Source: an uncultured Maribacter sp.
GTDB taxonomy: Bacteria; Bacteroidota; Bacteroidia; Flavobacteriales; Flavobacteriaceae
DNA: 64,000 nt
Direction: 5' to 3'
NCBI GenBank assembly: GCA_947498505.1
Contig: CANMKG010000007.1
Location: forward strand, 62,001-126,000
Shown here: in pieces, positions 34,765 to 42,606 of the stretch
Layout: every line of letters starts with the position of its first letter
How positions within the stretch are numbered: the first letter of the stretch is position 1
Notes under the pieces: generated by a model
Told to the model about the DNA's origin: nothing
Seen by the model: only the letters and a program-made list of their open reading frames with translations
The model's database searches: none
Made by a program: the position numbers and the translations under genes

Positions 34765-35588
34765 ATTCTAGCATTTTTATACTCTCCTAAAACCTTAAAA
34801 TCTTCTGACATAATACTCAAAAGAGATTTCGCTTTTGCAAAATTTTCGTAATTCTCAAAAGTAACATCCACAAAAAACGCATACTTCCAAGGCTTTTCAA
34901 TTATGGGTAATGACTGAATTTTGGTTAAATTTAAATTACAGTCACTCATAACATTTAAAACCGTAGCAAGACTCCCTCTTTTATGATCTGTTATAAACCT
35001 AATTGACGCCTTATTAATTTCTTCTTTAGGCAACTCCTTATTTACCGTTTTCACGATAATAAATCTTGTTGAGTTGTTTTTAATAGTTTGTATGTCTGAG
35101 GCAATAATATCCAAATTGTACAAATCCGCTGCAACTTTAGGTGCTATTGCCGCAATATTTTTTAATTGTTTTTCCTGAATTTGTTTTGCAGTTTCTGCAG
35201 TATCCACATCTTCAACCATTTTTATATGAGGATAGCCTCTTAAAAACTCTTTACATTGCAGTAGTGCCATGGGGTGCGACCTCACCTCATCAATATCCTC
35301 GATTTTTTGCCCTTTTAACACCATTAAGTTATGATGAATATTTAGGTAATGCTCTCCAATTATATGCAGGTTATTATGATAAATTAATGCGTAATTTGGA
35401 ATAATGGATCCTGCAATAGAATTCTCAATTGCCATTATACCTTTGTCAGCAGATTTATTTAAGAGTTTATCCACCAGGATATCAAAAGATAAACATTCCA
35501 CTAAATCCACTTCATTACCAAAATAGTCGTTTGCTACTTGATGATGGTTTGATCCTTTTATTCCCTGTATTGCTAATTTTAAGCTCAT
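34761..35588 (-). CDS. pheA: Prephenate dehydratase PheA with ACT domain
   Basis: PheA converts prephenate to phenylpyruvate. The 275-residue monofunctional protein has a dehydratase domain (about 1-180) with the catalytic motif NNSTRF (T174-R-F176), and a C-terminal ACT domain (about 193-275). In that ACT domain the Phe-binding ESRP motif of other prephenate dehydratases is QSLP (225-228), so feedback inhibition by Phe may be weak or different. It is the first gene of the operon. The leader peptide and terminator at 35645-35772 lie directly upstream and give it a pheL-like control. Confidence 0.95.
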   Translation of the reverse strand: MSLKLAIQGIKGSNHHQVANDYFGNEVDLVECLSFDILVDKLLNKSADKGIMAIENSIAGSIIPNYALIYHNNLHIIGEHYLNIHHNLMVLKGQKIEDIDEVRSHPMALLQCKEFLRGYPHIKMVEDVDTAETAKQIQEKQLKNIAAIAPKVAADLYNLDIIASDIQTIKNNSTRFIIVKTVNKELPKEEINKASIRFITDHKRGSLATVLNVMSDCNLNLTKIQSLPIIEKPWKYAFFVDVTFENYENFAKAKSLLSIMSEDFKVLGEYKNARI

Positions 35589-35644
35589 CTACTAAACATT
35601 AATTTTTTTGATTTTATCTATATCAAAAACCTCAAAAATTTTAC

Positions 35645-35675
35645 AAAAAAAAAGTTCCGATTTTCTCGGAACTTT
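35645..35675 (-). terminator. Attenuator terminator of the pheA operon
   Basis: On the minus strand AAAGTTCCGA (35675-35666) pairs perfectly with TCGGAACTTT (35660-35651) across a five-base loop and is followed by a T run. The nine consecutive Ts span 35653-35645. It lies 57-87 bases before pheA and 26 bases after the leader-ORF stop. The 5' arm can instead pair with the leader: AGTTCCG (35673-35667) with CGGGACT (35714-35708), giving seven pairs including one G-U. That is an antiterminator exclusive with the terminator. Confidence 0.88.
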
Positions 35676-35700
35676 ACTCTAATTATATTTTTAAAATATG

Positions 35701-35772
35701 CTAGAACAGTCCCGTACCTCTTTTAAAAAAGAAGTAAAAAGTAAAACCGTTCCAGAAATATTGTTTTGTCAT
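35701..35772 (-). CDS. Phe/Tyr-rich leader peptide of the pheA operon (pheL-like)
   Basis: A 23-codon ORF from ATG at 35772 to TAG at 35701. Ten of 23 residues are aromatic: Phe at 6, 10, 12, 14, 15, 16 and 23, Tyr at 5 and 13, Trp at 7. The core reads FTFYFFF. It is followed by the terminator at 35645-35675. Codons 7-9 (GAACGGT) can pair with codons 21-23 (ACTGTTC) as the 1:2 stem. Part of the latter can pair with the terminator 5' arm as the 2:3 antiterminator. Stalling at scarce Phe-tRNA would free segment 2 and allow read-through. This is the enterobacterial pheL design. An A-rich stretch precedes the ATG, as usual for this phylum. Confidence 0.88.
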   Translation of the reverse strand: MTKQYFWNGFTFYFFFKRGTGLF

Positions 35773-35862
35773 TTTTTATAAAAACTTGGGCTAATGTACT
35801 AATTAAATTTAAATACTGCTTAATAGCTCCATTTTTTTTCATTTTTTTTAGCGTTAGTTATA

Positions 35863-35887
35863 TTTCTTGCTAATAATTAGCAAGAAA
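35863..35887. repeat. 25-bp perfect palindrome between pheA and gldA
   Basis: TTTCTTGCTAA (35863-35873) and TTAGCAAGAAA (35877-35887) are exact inverted repeats with a three-base centre. There is no T run. It lies 50 bases upstream of the gldA -7 element and about 90 bases upstream of the pheA leader ORF. It could be an operator for either gene or a hairpin. Confidence 0.5.
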
Positions 35888-35936
35888 GCAGAAAAGATTG
35901 AGGATATTCTATCTTAGATATGATTTTCAAATTGAT

Positions 35937-35944
35937 TAATTTTG
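35937..35944 (+). promoter_or_regulatory. -7 promoter element of gldA
   Basis: TAATTTTG matches TAnnTTTG and lies 46 bases before the gldA ATG at 35991. No TTG with proper spacing is visible upstream. Confidence 0.45.
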
Positions 35945-35990
35945 GTTTTCAAACTGTACTTAAACCTTCTTGTTATTAAAATTCCTTTGC

Positions 35991-36887
35991 ATGTCTATAG
36001 TAGTTTCTAATATTTCTAAAACTTTTAGCTCGCAAAAAGCTCTTGATAATATTTCATTTTCCATAAAACCAGGGGAAATTGTTGGCTTTCTTGGTCCAAA
36101 TGGAGCGGGAAAATCCACAATGATGAAAATATTAACAACATATTATACTGCTAGCAAAGGTAACGCCACAGTAAACAATTTTGATGTGTTGTCCGCTCCA
36201 AAAGATGTTCAAAAAAGTATTGGATACCTACCGGAACACAATCCTCTGTATTTAGATATGTATGTTAAAGAATATTTACAATTTAACGCCAACGTATACA
36301 GAGTAAGGGTTTCTAGAATTAATGAGGTAATATTACAAACTGGACTAAAGCCTGAATGTCATAAAAAGATTGGGCAACTCTCTAAAGGTTACAGACAACG
36401 TGTTGGACTAGCTGCAGCTTTATTACACAATCCTGAAGTTTTAATTTTAGATGAGCCTACAACGGGATTAGACCCTAATCAACTTATTGAAATAAGAAAT
36501 TTAATTCGAGAGATAGGTGAAGAAAAAACAATTTTGCTTTCAACACATATCATGAAGGAAGTTGAGGCTATTTGTGACAGGGTAATTATTATCAACAAAG
36601 GGGTTTTAGTGGCAGACAAAAAGCTTTCCGATTTAAGAACGGAATCTCATCAAATAATTGAAGTAGAATTTGATTACAGAGTAGAAGAGGCTTTTTTGAA
36701 AAAATTACCTCAAGTAACCCATGTAAAAAACACTGGTGGATTTCATTATGAAATCACATGTGATACTCAAAAAGATATGCGACCCGTTATTTTTGACTTC
36801 GCCCATGACAATCAATTAAAAACGTTACAATTGAGTCGAAAAAACAAAAACCTTGAAAATTTGTTTACCGAACTTACTGCTTCTTAA
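35991..36887 (+). CDS. gldA: Gliding motility ABC transporter ATP-binding protein GldA
   Basis: GldA is the ATPase of the GldA-GldF-GldG ABC transporter implicated in flavobacterial gliding. From the ATG at 35991 it has 298 residues starting MSIVVSNISKTFSSQKALDNI. The Walker A is GPNGAGKST (35-43). The signature is LSKGYRQR, the Walker B is LILDEPTTGLD, and the H-loop is STHIMKEVEAI. The frame is open from 35970, but MLLKFLC is unlike the family. As in F. johnsoniae, gldF and gldG are not beside it. Its 3' end overlaps the convergent gene by four bases. Confidence 0.93.
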   Translation: MSIVVSNISKTFSSQKALDNISFSIKPGEIVGFLGPNGAGKSTMMKILTTYYTASKGNATVNNFDVLSAPKDVQKSIGYLPEHNPLYLDMYVKEYLQFNANVYRVRVSRINEVILQTGLKPECHKKIGQLSKGYRQRVGLAAALLHNPEVLILDEPTTGLDPNQLIEIRNLIREIGEEKTILLSTHIMKEVEAICDRVIIINKGVLVADKKLSDLRTESHQIIEVEFDYRVEEAFLKKLPQVTHVKNTGGFHYEITCDTQKDMRPVIFDFAHDNQLKTLQLSRKNKNLENLFTELTAS

Positions 36888-38101
36888 AAAATTGTATATC
36901 CTAAAATTAACGAGGAAGACTTAAACTCAGATTCCCAGGATAAATAACGACTCATATTATCAAAAGGGGTATTATACCTAAATTCTATACTGAGTTTATT
37001 TTGTTTAAATCCGAGTCCCCCATAAAAGTTTTTATCAGGTTCAATCTTTAAATTACTTCGATAATTAAACTCTATTTCTTCATTTCTTTTCAGGCTTATC
37101 GTATAACCTGCGTTAATAAAAATTCTCGATTTTTCCGAGAGAAAAAAATAATAACGTCCCCCAAATGCTATTTGTATGTTGGTATAATCTATACTGACTT
37201 TGCTTTCATCAATAGAATTTGTAAAAATATTTGTAACCCCAGTTTTAGCATCTGCTTTGTACTTTTTATAAATTGGCTCAGCAATAATTGCCCATTTGTT
37301 TTTGTTAAAGGGTAAAACAAACTCCATTTCTGCCCCCAAACGCAAACCTAATTTCGAACCTAAATCATTTATTAAGTTTCTCGATACTCCATTATTTATT
37401 GATAAAGAACTATTTGCTACACCAGCTCTCAAGCTAAAATTAAACAAATTCTTTTTTTTTCCAGTTTCATTAGTCACAGTATAGTCAGAATTCATACATT
37501 TATTGTACGCAATAAAAACAGATTTTAAATCATCTTCTTGGTAGCCAATCTTTTTTACATAACTCGTATTAATATTATTACATTTTAAATTAAGTAATAA
37601 TTGTTGCTGAAACATATTATTGTGAGCAATACCAGTCTGTTCTGCCAAATAACTTTTATAAAAAAGCTGCTTTATCTCACCTTCATTAACATTAAAAAAG
37701 AATTTTTTTATTTTAGAATTCTCATAAACAAATAAATTAGCTTTGCCTTGAACCAAAGTTTTAAGAAGCAACGTTTCCTCAACATATTTAGGGTACTTAT
37801 GGTAACTCATATTTTCAATAACCTCAGACGACTTGTCTATTTGCACCGTTCCACGAACGTATTCTGAGACTCCTGTAATTACAAATTTTTGAATAATTTC
37901 AATGGTTACGTGCTGTGGCTCTGCATTCTCTGAAGTTTTAAACATAATCTCACTAGGATTATCTTTCCAATCAAGATTTTTAATGAGACCATCAGTTTTA
38001 AATCCAGCATTGTTAATATAATATCCTTTTTCATATGTTATTTGTGATATTCCATTACAAAAAACAAATAAGCCAATAATTAATAACGTAATTTTTTTCA
38101 T
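36884..38101 (-). CDS. Exported hypothetical protein with C-terminal beta-barrel
   Basis: This 405-residue protein has a signal peptide (KKITLLIIGLFVFCNGISQ). The N-terminal half (about 20-200) contains the phrase YEKGYYINNAGFKTDGLIKNLDWKDNP found in many Bacteroidetes exported proteins. The C-terminal part (about 215-405) shows alternating strands that end in SLILGYTIF, as in outer-membrane barrels (AEMEFVLPFNKNKWAIIAEP). Its function is not known. It is convergent with gldA and overlaps it by four bases. Confidence 0.75.
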   Translation of the reverse strand: MKKITLLIIGLFVFCNGISQITYEKGYYINNAGFKTDGLIKNLDWKDNPSEIMFKTSENAEPQHVTIEIIQKFVITGVSEYVRGTVQIDKSSEVIENMSYHKYPKYVEETLLLKTLVQGKANLFVYENSKIKKFFFNVNEGEIKQLFYKSYLAEQTGIAHNNMFQQQLLLNLKCNNINTSYVKKIGYQEDDLKSVFIAYNKCMNSDYTVTNETGKKKNLFNFSLRAGVANSSLSINNGVSRNLINDLGSKLGLRLGAEMEFVLPFNKNKWAIIAEPIYKKYKADAKTGVTNIFTNSIDESKVSIDYTNIQIAFGGRYYFFLSEKSRIFINAGYTISLKRNEEIEFNYRSNLKIEPDKNFYGGLGFKQNKLSIEFRYNTPFDNMSRYLSWESEFKSSSLILGYTIF

Positions 38102-38173
38102 ACAAGATGGTTTTTGATGGCGTCGGCAAATATAGTACTTCGCTTACTTATCTTTAAAACATGAGATACTTTT

Positions 38174-39253
38174 TTAGGCTAAATCAACGAAAGAACTTAC
38201 AACGTCGTCTAACTCCTCTTGAATATTGGGATTTGTGCAATTTGTTAAGATTACGCAAACCATATTTTCTTCTGGATATACAAAAAAGTTACTATACCCG
38301 CCTACTCCATTTCCGATATGACCGTAATAATTTCTTCCTTTAACATCTTGACTTACTTGCCAACCTAAACCATAATAAGTTGGCTTATCATCTATTACCT
38401 CCGAAGTCAAAAAAGGTTTTAAAGTAGACTCATCAAAAATCCTTTTGTCTAAATATGCTTGGCCTAATTTAATGACATCTTCTACCGTAGATAAATATCC
38501 ACCACCAGCCAACTTATAAAAATTATTTACAGGAATTGCTTCTTTAAAGCCCAATTTATTTCTGGAATAAAAAGTACTTAAATTTTGGGCTATGTAGCCT
38601 TCCTGATTAATTGTTTCAGGAAAGGTATTTTTCATGTTTAAGGGCTCTAAAACCTTTTCTTCTACATATTTTTCAAAAGGCATACCGCTTACTTCTTGGA
38701 TTGCCAATGACACCAAAACCCAATCAAAACTATTATACAAATAATCGGTTCCAGGTTCAAAAACTAAAGCATCATCCTTAAAAACAGAAATTCCTTCTTT
38801 TATCGAATACGATTTATTTAAACCATACTCCATTCCTTTATATCCTCTTATACCTGCAGTATGACTAGCCAATTGCCTAATTGTAAAATCCCATTTTTTT
38901 TTAGGATAATAGGGCACATAATGATAAAAAGATTTATCTAAATCCATTTTTTTCTCTGAAACCATATTCGCTAATGCTGTAGCAGCTATTGGCTTAGACA
39001 CACTTGCTATTCTAAAAACAGTTTTGCTAGGTACAACGGGCTTTTTTTTACTAATATCTGCGTATCCATACCCTTTGCTAAAAATGGTTTCTCCATTTTT
39101 ATTTACCATAATTGAAATACCAGGAACTTTGCCTTTATCTATTAAGACACTTAATATTTTGTTCGCCTTAAGCATTCCACTAAGTTCGGTACTATTAACT
39201 ACTAACTTTTCCCGAATAACAAGATTTTTTATAAATCTAAGAATAGGGTTCAT
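38174..39253 (-). CDS. Serine beta-lactamase-fold hydrolase (LACTB-like)
   Basis: This 359-residue protein of the class C beta-lactamase / DD-peptidase fold has the nucleophile motif SVSK (IASVSKPIAAT, about 82-85) and the third motif HIG (YYGHIGNGVGGYS). The second motif is Y-N-S in YLYNSFDWVL, where AmpC enzymes have Y-A-N. LACTB proteins have a similar Y-S-T, so it may be closer to that peptidase group. No signal peptide is obvious. It may act in envelope or peptide metabolism. Its start overlaps the stop of the DUF2807 lipoprotein gene by one base. Confidence 0.85.
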   Translation of the reverse strand: MNPILRFIKNLVIREKLVVNSTELSGMLKANKILSVLIDKGKVPGISIMVNKNGETIFSKGYGYADISKKKPVVPSKTVFRIASVSKPIAATALANMVSEKKMDLDKSFYHYVPYYPKKKWDFTIRQLASHTAGIRGYKGMEYGLNKSYSIKEGISVFKDDALVFEPGTDYLYNSFDWVLVSLAIQEVSGMPFEKYVEEKVLEPLNMKNTFPETINQEGYIAQNLSTFYSRNKLGFKEAIPVNNFYKLAGGGYLSTVEDVIKLGQAYLDKRIFDESTLKPFLTSEVIDDKPTYYGLGWQVSQDVKGRNYYGHIGNGVGGYSNFFVYPEENMVCVILTNCTNPNIQEELDDVVSSFVDLA

Positions 39254-40008
39254 TATTCTTCTTTAAAAATTAATTTCCCTCGATATATCTCATCCACAGT
39301 TATATCTTCTGGCCTGTTATAGCTAACTACATTTCCGGTACTACGTATTACTCCACTAATACTTTCTTGAGGGTTAATTAATAAATCGTTTGTTCCTCTA
39401 TGATTTAAAGTTACTTTTTTAGCAATAAGATGTTGGGCATCTATTCGAGAATTTCCAGACGCCATAACAACATTAAGATTATCTGCTGCTCCTCTTAGGT
39501 TAAAGTATGATGAGCCGTTCACCACTATTCTCAAATTTGATATCTCAAGATCTAAATTAAATTCACCGGTAACGCTTTTGGTTTCGGGATTTGTATGATC
39601 CTCAGAAATTAAAACCATATTAGGATATAACAATACACCATCACTTTCAACAGACCAACTTGTTCCACTTCTGATTTCAGTAATGTTTGGAGAGGTAATA
39701 TATATTTTCGTAACTCCGTAATCTCGAACAAAATTACAATTGTTATCATCTCTAATTATTAACCTATCACCCTCAACCATAGCAGTAACCTCTTTTCTGA
39801 GGTTTTTCCCTGTTTCAATTTCAACCTTGCTAGCATCTCCTTGCTTTAGGATAACACTTACATTTTCGAAAATTGTAATTTTCGAAAAATCTGGTAATTC
39901 AACTACTTCTCTACTTATTGTTCCAGTCTTTTGAAAACAATCGGGGGCATTTTCTCCATTACAGGAGGCGAATAAAAAAACAACTATTATGTAATAAATT
40001 TTATTCAT
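39253..40008 (-). CDS. DUF2807 lipoprotein
   Basis: This 251-residue lipoprotein has the signal IIVVFLFASC (lipidated Cys16). The mature part is a right-handed beta-helix type DUF2807 auto-transporter adhesin-like head (GTGISREVVELPDFSKITIFENVSVIL-type start, here ISREVVELPDFSKI, then SYFNLRGAADNLNVVMASGNSRIDA). The function of this domain is unknown. The gene sits between the PagL-like gene (no gap) and the beta-lactamase fold gene (one-base overlap). Confidence 0.85.
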   Translation of the reverse strand: MNKIYYIIVVFLFASCNGENAPDCFQKTGTISREVVELPDFSKITIFENVSVILKQGDASKVEIETGKNLRKEVTAMVEGDRLIIRDDNNCNFVRDYGVTKIYITSPNITEIRSGTSWSVESDGVLLYPNMVLISEDHTNPETKSVTGEFNLDLEISNLRIVVNGSSYFNLRGAADNLNVVMASGNSRIDAQHLIAKKVTLNHRGTNDLLINPQESISGVIRSTGNVVSYNRPEDITVDEIYRGKLIFKEE

Positions 40009-41109
40009 TTATAAACGTATTCCAATTCCAAACTCAATTGCCTCTGCTTTTGCTGCATGAGATTTTAATGATATTTCTCCAAAAAGTTTCCTTCCAAAGT
40101 AGCGCTTTAAACCAAGTCTATTGTATATTCTTCCCTCAAAATCATATGGATAATACACATAATAGCCCAACTGCGTAGTCACTGAAAGCTTGTTTATAAA
40201 GAGTTCGTGCCCTAAAAAAACGCCAACCCTTTTGTAATCAGTATCTGCTGAGATATCCGCTTCATTAAATGCTATAGATCTATGATAAATAAGTTCTTTT
40301 AAAAAATTAGAAAAGAAAACATCTGAACCAATTTGAATTGCACTTTTTCGTCCCAACCGCTTATCCGTGTAAGCCGATAGAATATAAAAAGCATATCTTC
40401 CTGAACCAATTACATCACTATTATTAAGCCCTGTTCTAAATGCTATATTATATTTAAAAGGTTCCCTAAAGTCTACTTTATCTTTATTTAATACATATTC
40501 TTCTTTTTCATCACTATTCAGATTGTAAATTAATCCTAAATTTAAAGCAAGCGTATTTGTAGAAGTGTTTGGTGCTTTATAATTACCATTTGAATAATGA
40601 ATAAATGTCAACCCTGTTTTTACTCCTAGTCCTTTAAAAATATTTTCTTTATGAAAGTTCAACATAAAATATGTAGAACTCATAATATGTGAACCATATG
40701 CAATATTCCTAAAATTTTTCTCTTTGTCGTAGGGATTGGTATTATAAACTATACCCTGTCCTACTCTAAACTGAAGTTTTCGTTTAAAATAATAAAAATT
40801 ATAGTGCATATATACCCCGAAATGCTCTCCAAGGGTCTTGTTGTTCATATCTTGATATATAAACGAATATCCTACATCTGGGTAATTGTAAGCACTTTGC
40901 CATTCTTTTTCTCCAAAGGTTTTCTTATTATAACTAAGAATAATGCCTGCCGGATGCGCAGTTATTAGATGGGCAATATCAGGATTATGTAACAGAATTG
41001 AACCATGAAACTGATTTACATCAAAAGTGCTTTTTTTGAAGTTAAAATGCTCTTGACCAAAGCTGATGGTCGTCAAAAAAAGTATTGTTATAAATAAAAT
41101 TACTCTCAT
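40009..41109 (-). CDS. Acyloxyacyl hydrolase / lipid A 3-O-deacylase (PagL) family barrel
   Basis: From the ATG at 41109 the protein has 366 residues with a signal peptide (RVILFITILFLTTISFG). It is an outer-membrane barrel that contains FIHYSNGNYKAPN. The H-x-S arrangement matches the catalytic His and Ser of PagL, which removes a 3-O-linked acyl chain from lipid A. The barrel is longer than PagL, as usual for Bacteroidetes members. Activity on lipid A is inferred. It starts 39 bases after metF and abuts the DUF2807 lipoprotein. Confidence 0.78.
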   Translation of the reverse strand: MRVILFITILFLTTISFGQEHFNFKKSTFDVNQFHGSILLHNPDIAHLITAHPAGIILSYNKKTFGEKEWQSAYNYPDVGYSFIYQDMNNKTLGEHFGVYMHYNFYYFKRKLQFRVGQGIVYNTNPYDKEKNFRNIAYGSHIMSSTYFMLNFHKENIFKGLGVKTGLTFIHYSNGNYKAPNTSTNTLALNLGLIYNLNSDEKEEYVLNKDKVDFREPFKYNIAFRTGLNNSDVIGSGRYAFYILSAYTDKRLGRKSAIQIGSDVFFSNFLKELIYHRSIAFNEADISADTDYKRVGVFLGHELFINKLSVTTQLGYYVYYPYDFEGRIYNRLGLKRYFGRKLFGEISLKSHAAKAEAIEFGIGIRL

Positions 41110-41148
41110 TGACGACAAAAGTAGCAAATAAAACTTGGGCGAATTTCT

Positions 41149-42102
41149 TTAAAACATTGCCTTGGCAACAGCATGGATATTATCTGATTTACCCATTGAA
41201 TAATAATGCAAAACTGGTACACCAGCTTCTTTTAACTCTTTTGACTGTTGAATAGCCCATTCCACGCCAACTTGACGAACCGCTTTATTATCTTCACAAT
41301 CATCAACAGCATCAATTAAATCTTGAGGTAAATCTATACGGAATACCTGTGGTAATATTTGTAAATGTCTTTTTACCGCAATAGGCTTAATTCCAGGAAT
41401 TATTGGAACTTCAATACCCATATCACGAGCAGCTTTTACAAAAGCAAAATACTTTTGATTATCAAAAAACATTTGAGTTACCACATAATCAGCTCCCGCC
41501 TCTACTTTTTCTTTAAGTCTTTTTAAATCAGACTTTAACGAAGGAGCTTCCAAATGTTTCTCAGGATATCCCGCAACACCAATACAAAAATCTGAACAAT
41601 TTCCAGATTCAATAGTTCCATGTAAATAATCTCCTTTGTTTAGACTTTGTATTTGCTCTACCAATTCAGTGGCATAAGTATGCCCGCCCTTAGTTGGAAC
41701 AAAATATTTTTGATCTTTCATGGCATCTCCACGTAATGCCATAATGTTATCTATACCTAAATAATGACAGTCTACGAGTACATATTCTGTTTCTTCTCTC
41801 GTAAATCCACCACATAGTACATGCGGAACCGTATCAACATCATATTTATGTTTAATAGACGCACAAATACCTACAGTACCAGGTCGCATACGAGTCATTT
41901 GTTTTTCGAGCAAACCCTGTTTTTCTACATATACGTATTCTTCACGAGAGGTAGTAACATCAATAAAGGGAGGTTTAAATTCCATTAATGGATCTATATT
42001 ATTATAAAGCTCCTGAATATTTTTACCTTTTACTGGAGGTACTATTTCAAAGGAAAATAGCGTTTTTCCTTTTGCATTTTTTATATGGTCTGTAACTTTC
42101 AT
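41149..42102 (-). CDS. metF: Methylenetetrahydrofolate reductase MetF
   Basis: MetF reduces 5,10-methylene-THF to 5-methyl-THF, the methyl donor for MetH. The 317-residue TIM-barrel flavoprotein has FEIVPPVKG near the N-terminus (catalytic Glu), the ALRGDA motif, the FCIGVAGYPEKH block, and ADYVVTQMFFD. It lies in the metH run, seven bases after the DinB-like gene, so the methyl donor and the methyl transferase are coexpressed. Confidence 0.95.
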   Translation of the reverse strand: MKVTDHIKNAKGKTLFSFEIVPPVKGKNIQELYNNIDPLMEFKPPFIDVTTSREEYVYVEKQGLLEKQMTRMRPGTVGICASIKHKYDVDTVPHVLCGGFTREETEYVLVDCHYLGIDNIMALRGDAMKDQKYFVPTKGGHTYATELVEQIQSLNKGDYLHGTIESGNCSDFCIGVAGYPEKHLEAPSLKSDLKRLKEKVEAGADYVVTQMFFDNQKYFAFVKAARDMGIEVPIIPGIKPIAVKRHLQILPQVFRIDLPQDLIDAVDDCEDNKAVRQVGVEWAIQQSKELKEAGVPVLHYYSMGKSDNIHAVAKAMF

Positions 42103-42109
42103 TTTTTAC

Positions 42110-42586
42110 CTATTCAGTTTTCAACTGACTATTTATAAGATTAATTTGTCCAAGGTGATATACATCGTGCTGTAAAATACCTTCGAGCATATATTTATTA
42201 CTATATGCCTTACCCATGGTTTTTTCTTCCAACCACAAAGCGTCTTTTTCTTTTACTAACCCGATAAGAGTTTCCTGAGACTTCTTTAATTCTGAAAACA
42301 TACTTTCTTTTTCTTCTGTTGTACGCACTGAAACGTTTTCTCTCCAATCCGCTTTTGAGTTCAACTTAATATCAAAAAAAGTATTCTCCTTTAACTTTTC
42401 AATCACAAAATAACGCCAATCAATTATATGACATACTATTTCCGCAATGGTTTTTTTAGTATTCTTCGGTTTCTCATTCCAAAATTGCAAGGCAACATTT
42501 TCCAAAGATTTCATAATAGAATTACCATACCAAGTTTCGCCATTAAACAATTCTCCGTAAGACGCTACAAAATCTTTAATCTCCAT
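42110..42586 (-). CDS. DinB-family protein in the methionine run
   Basis: This is a 158-residue four-helix DinB-like protein. The three likely metal ligands are His53 (IVCHIIDWR), His140 and His144 (QHDVYHLGQI), the H...HxxxH pattern of this family. Members include thiol-dependent transferases, but most are of unknown function. It lies between metH2 (20 bases) and metF (7 bases), so a link to methionine or one-carbon metabolism, or to thiol stress, is possible but not shown. Confidence 0.85.
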   Translation of the reverse strand: MEIKDFVASYGELFNGETWYGNSIMKSLENVALQFWNEKPKNTKKTIAEIVCHIIDWRYFVIEKLKENTFFDIKLNSKADWRENVSVRTTEEKESMFSELKKSQETLIGLVKEKDALWLEEKTMGKAYSNKYMLEGILQHDVYHLGQINLINSQLKTE

Positions 42587-42606
42587 TTGGTTAAACTAAA
42601 TTAATA

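Larger units (their letters stand above)
35589..35990. other. 402-base intergenic region between pheA and gldA
   Basis: This stretch holds, from left to right, the attenuator terminator of the pheA operon (35645-35675), the Phe-rich leader ORF (35701-35772), a long AT-rich tract where the operon promoter must lie (a TACATTAG sequence near 35790 is a poor -7 match), a 25-bp perfect palindrome (35863-35887), and a -7 element for gldA (35937-35944). Confidence 0.7.
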
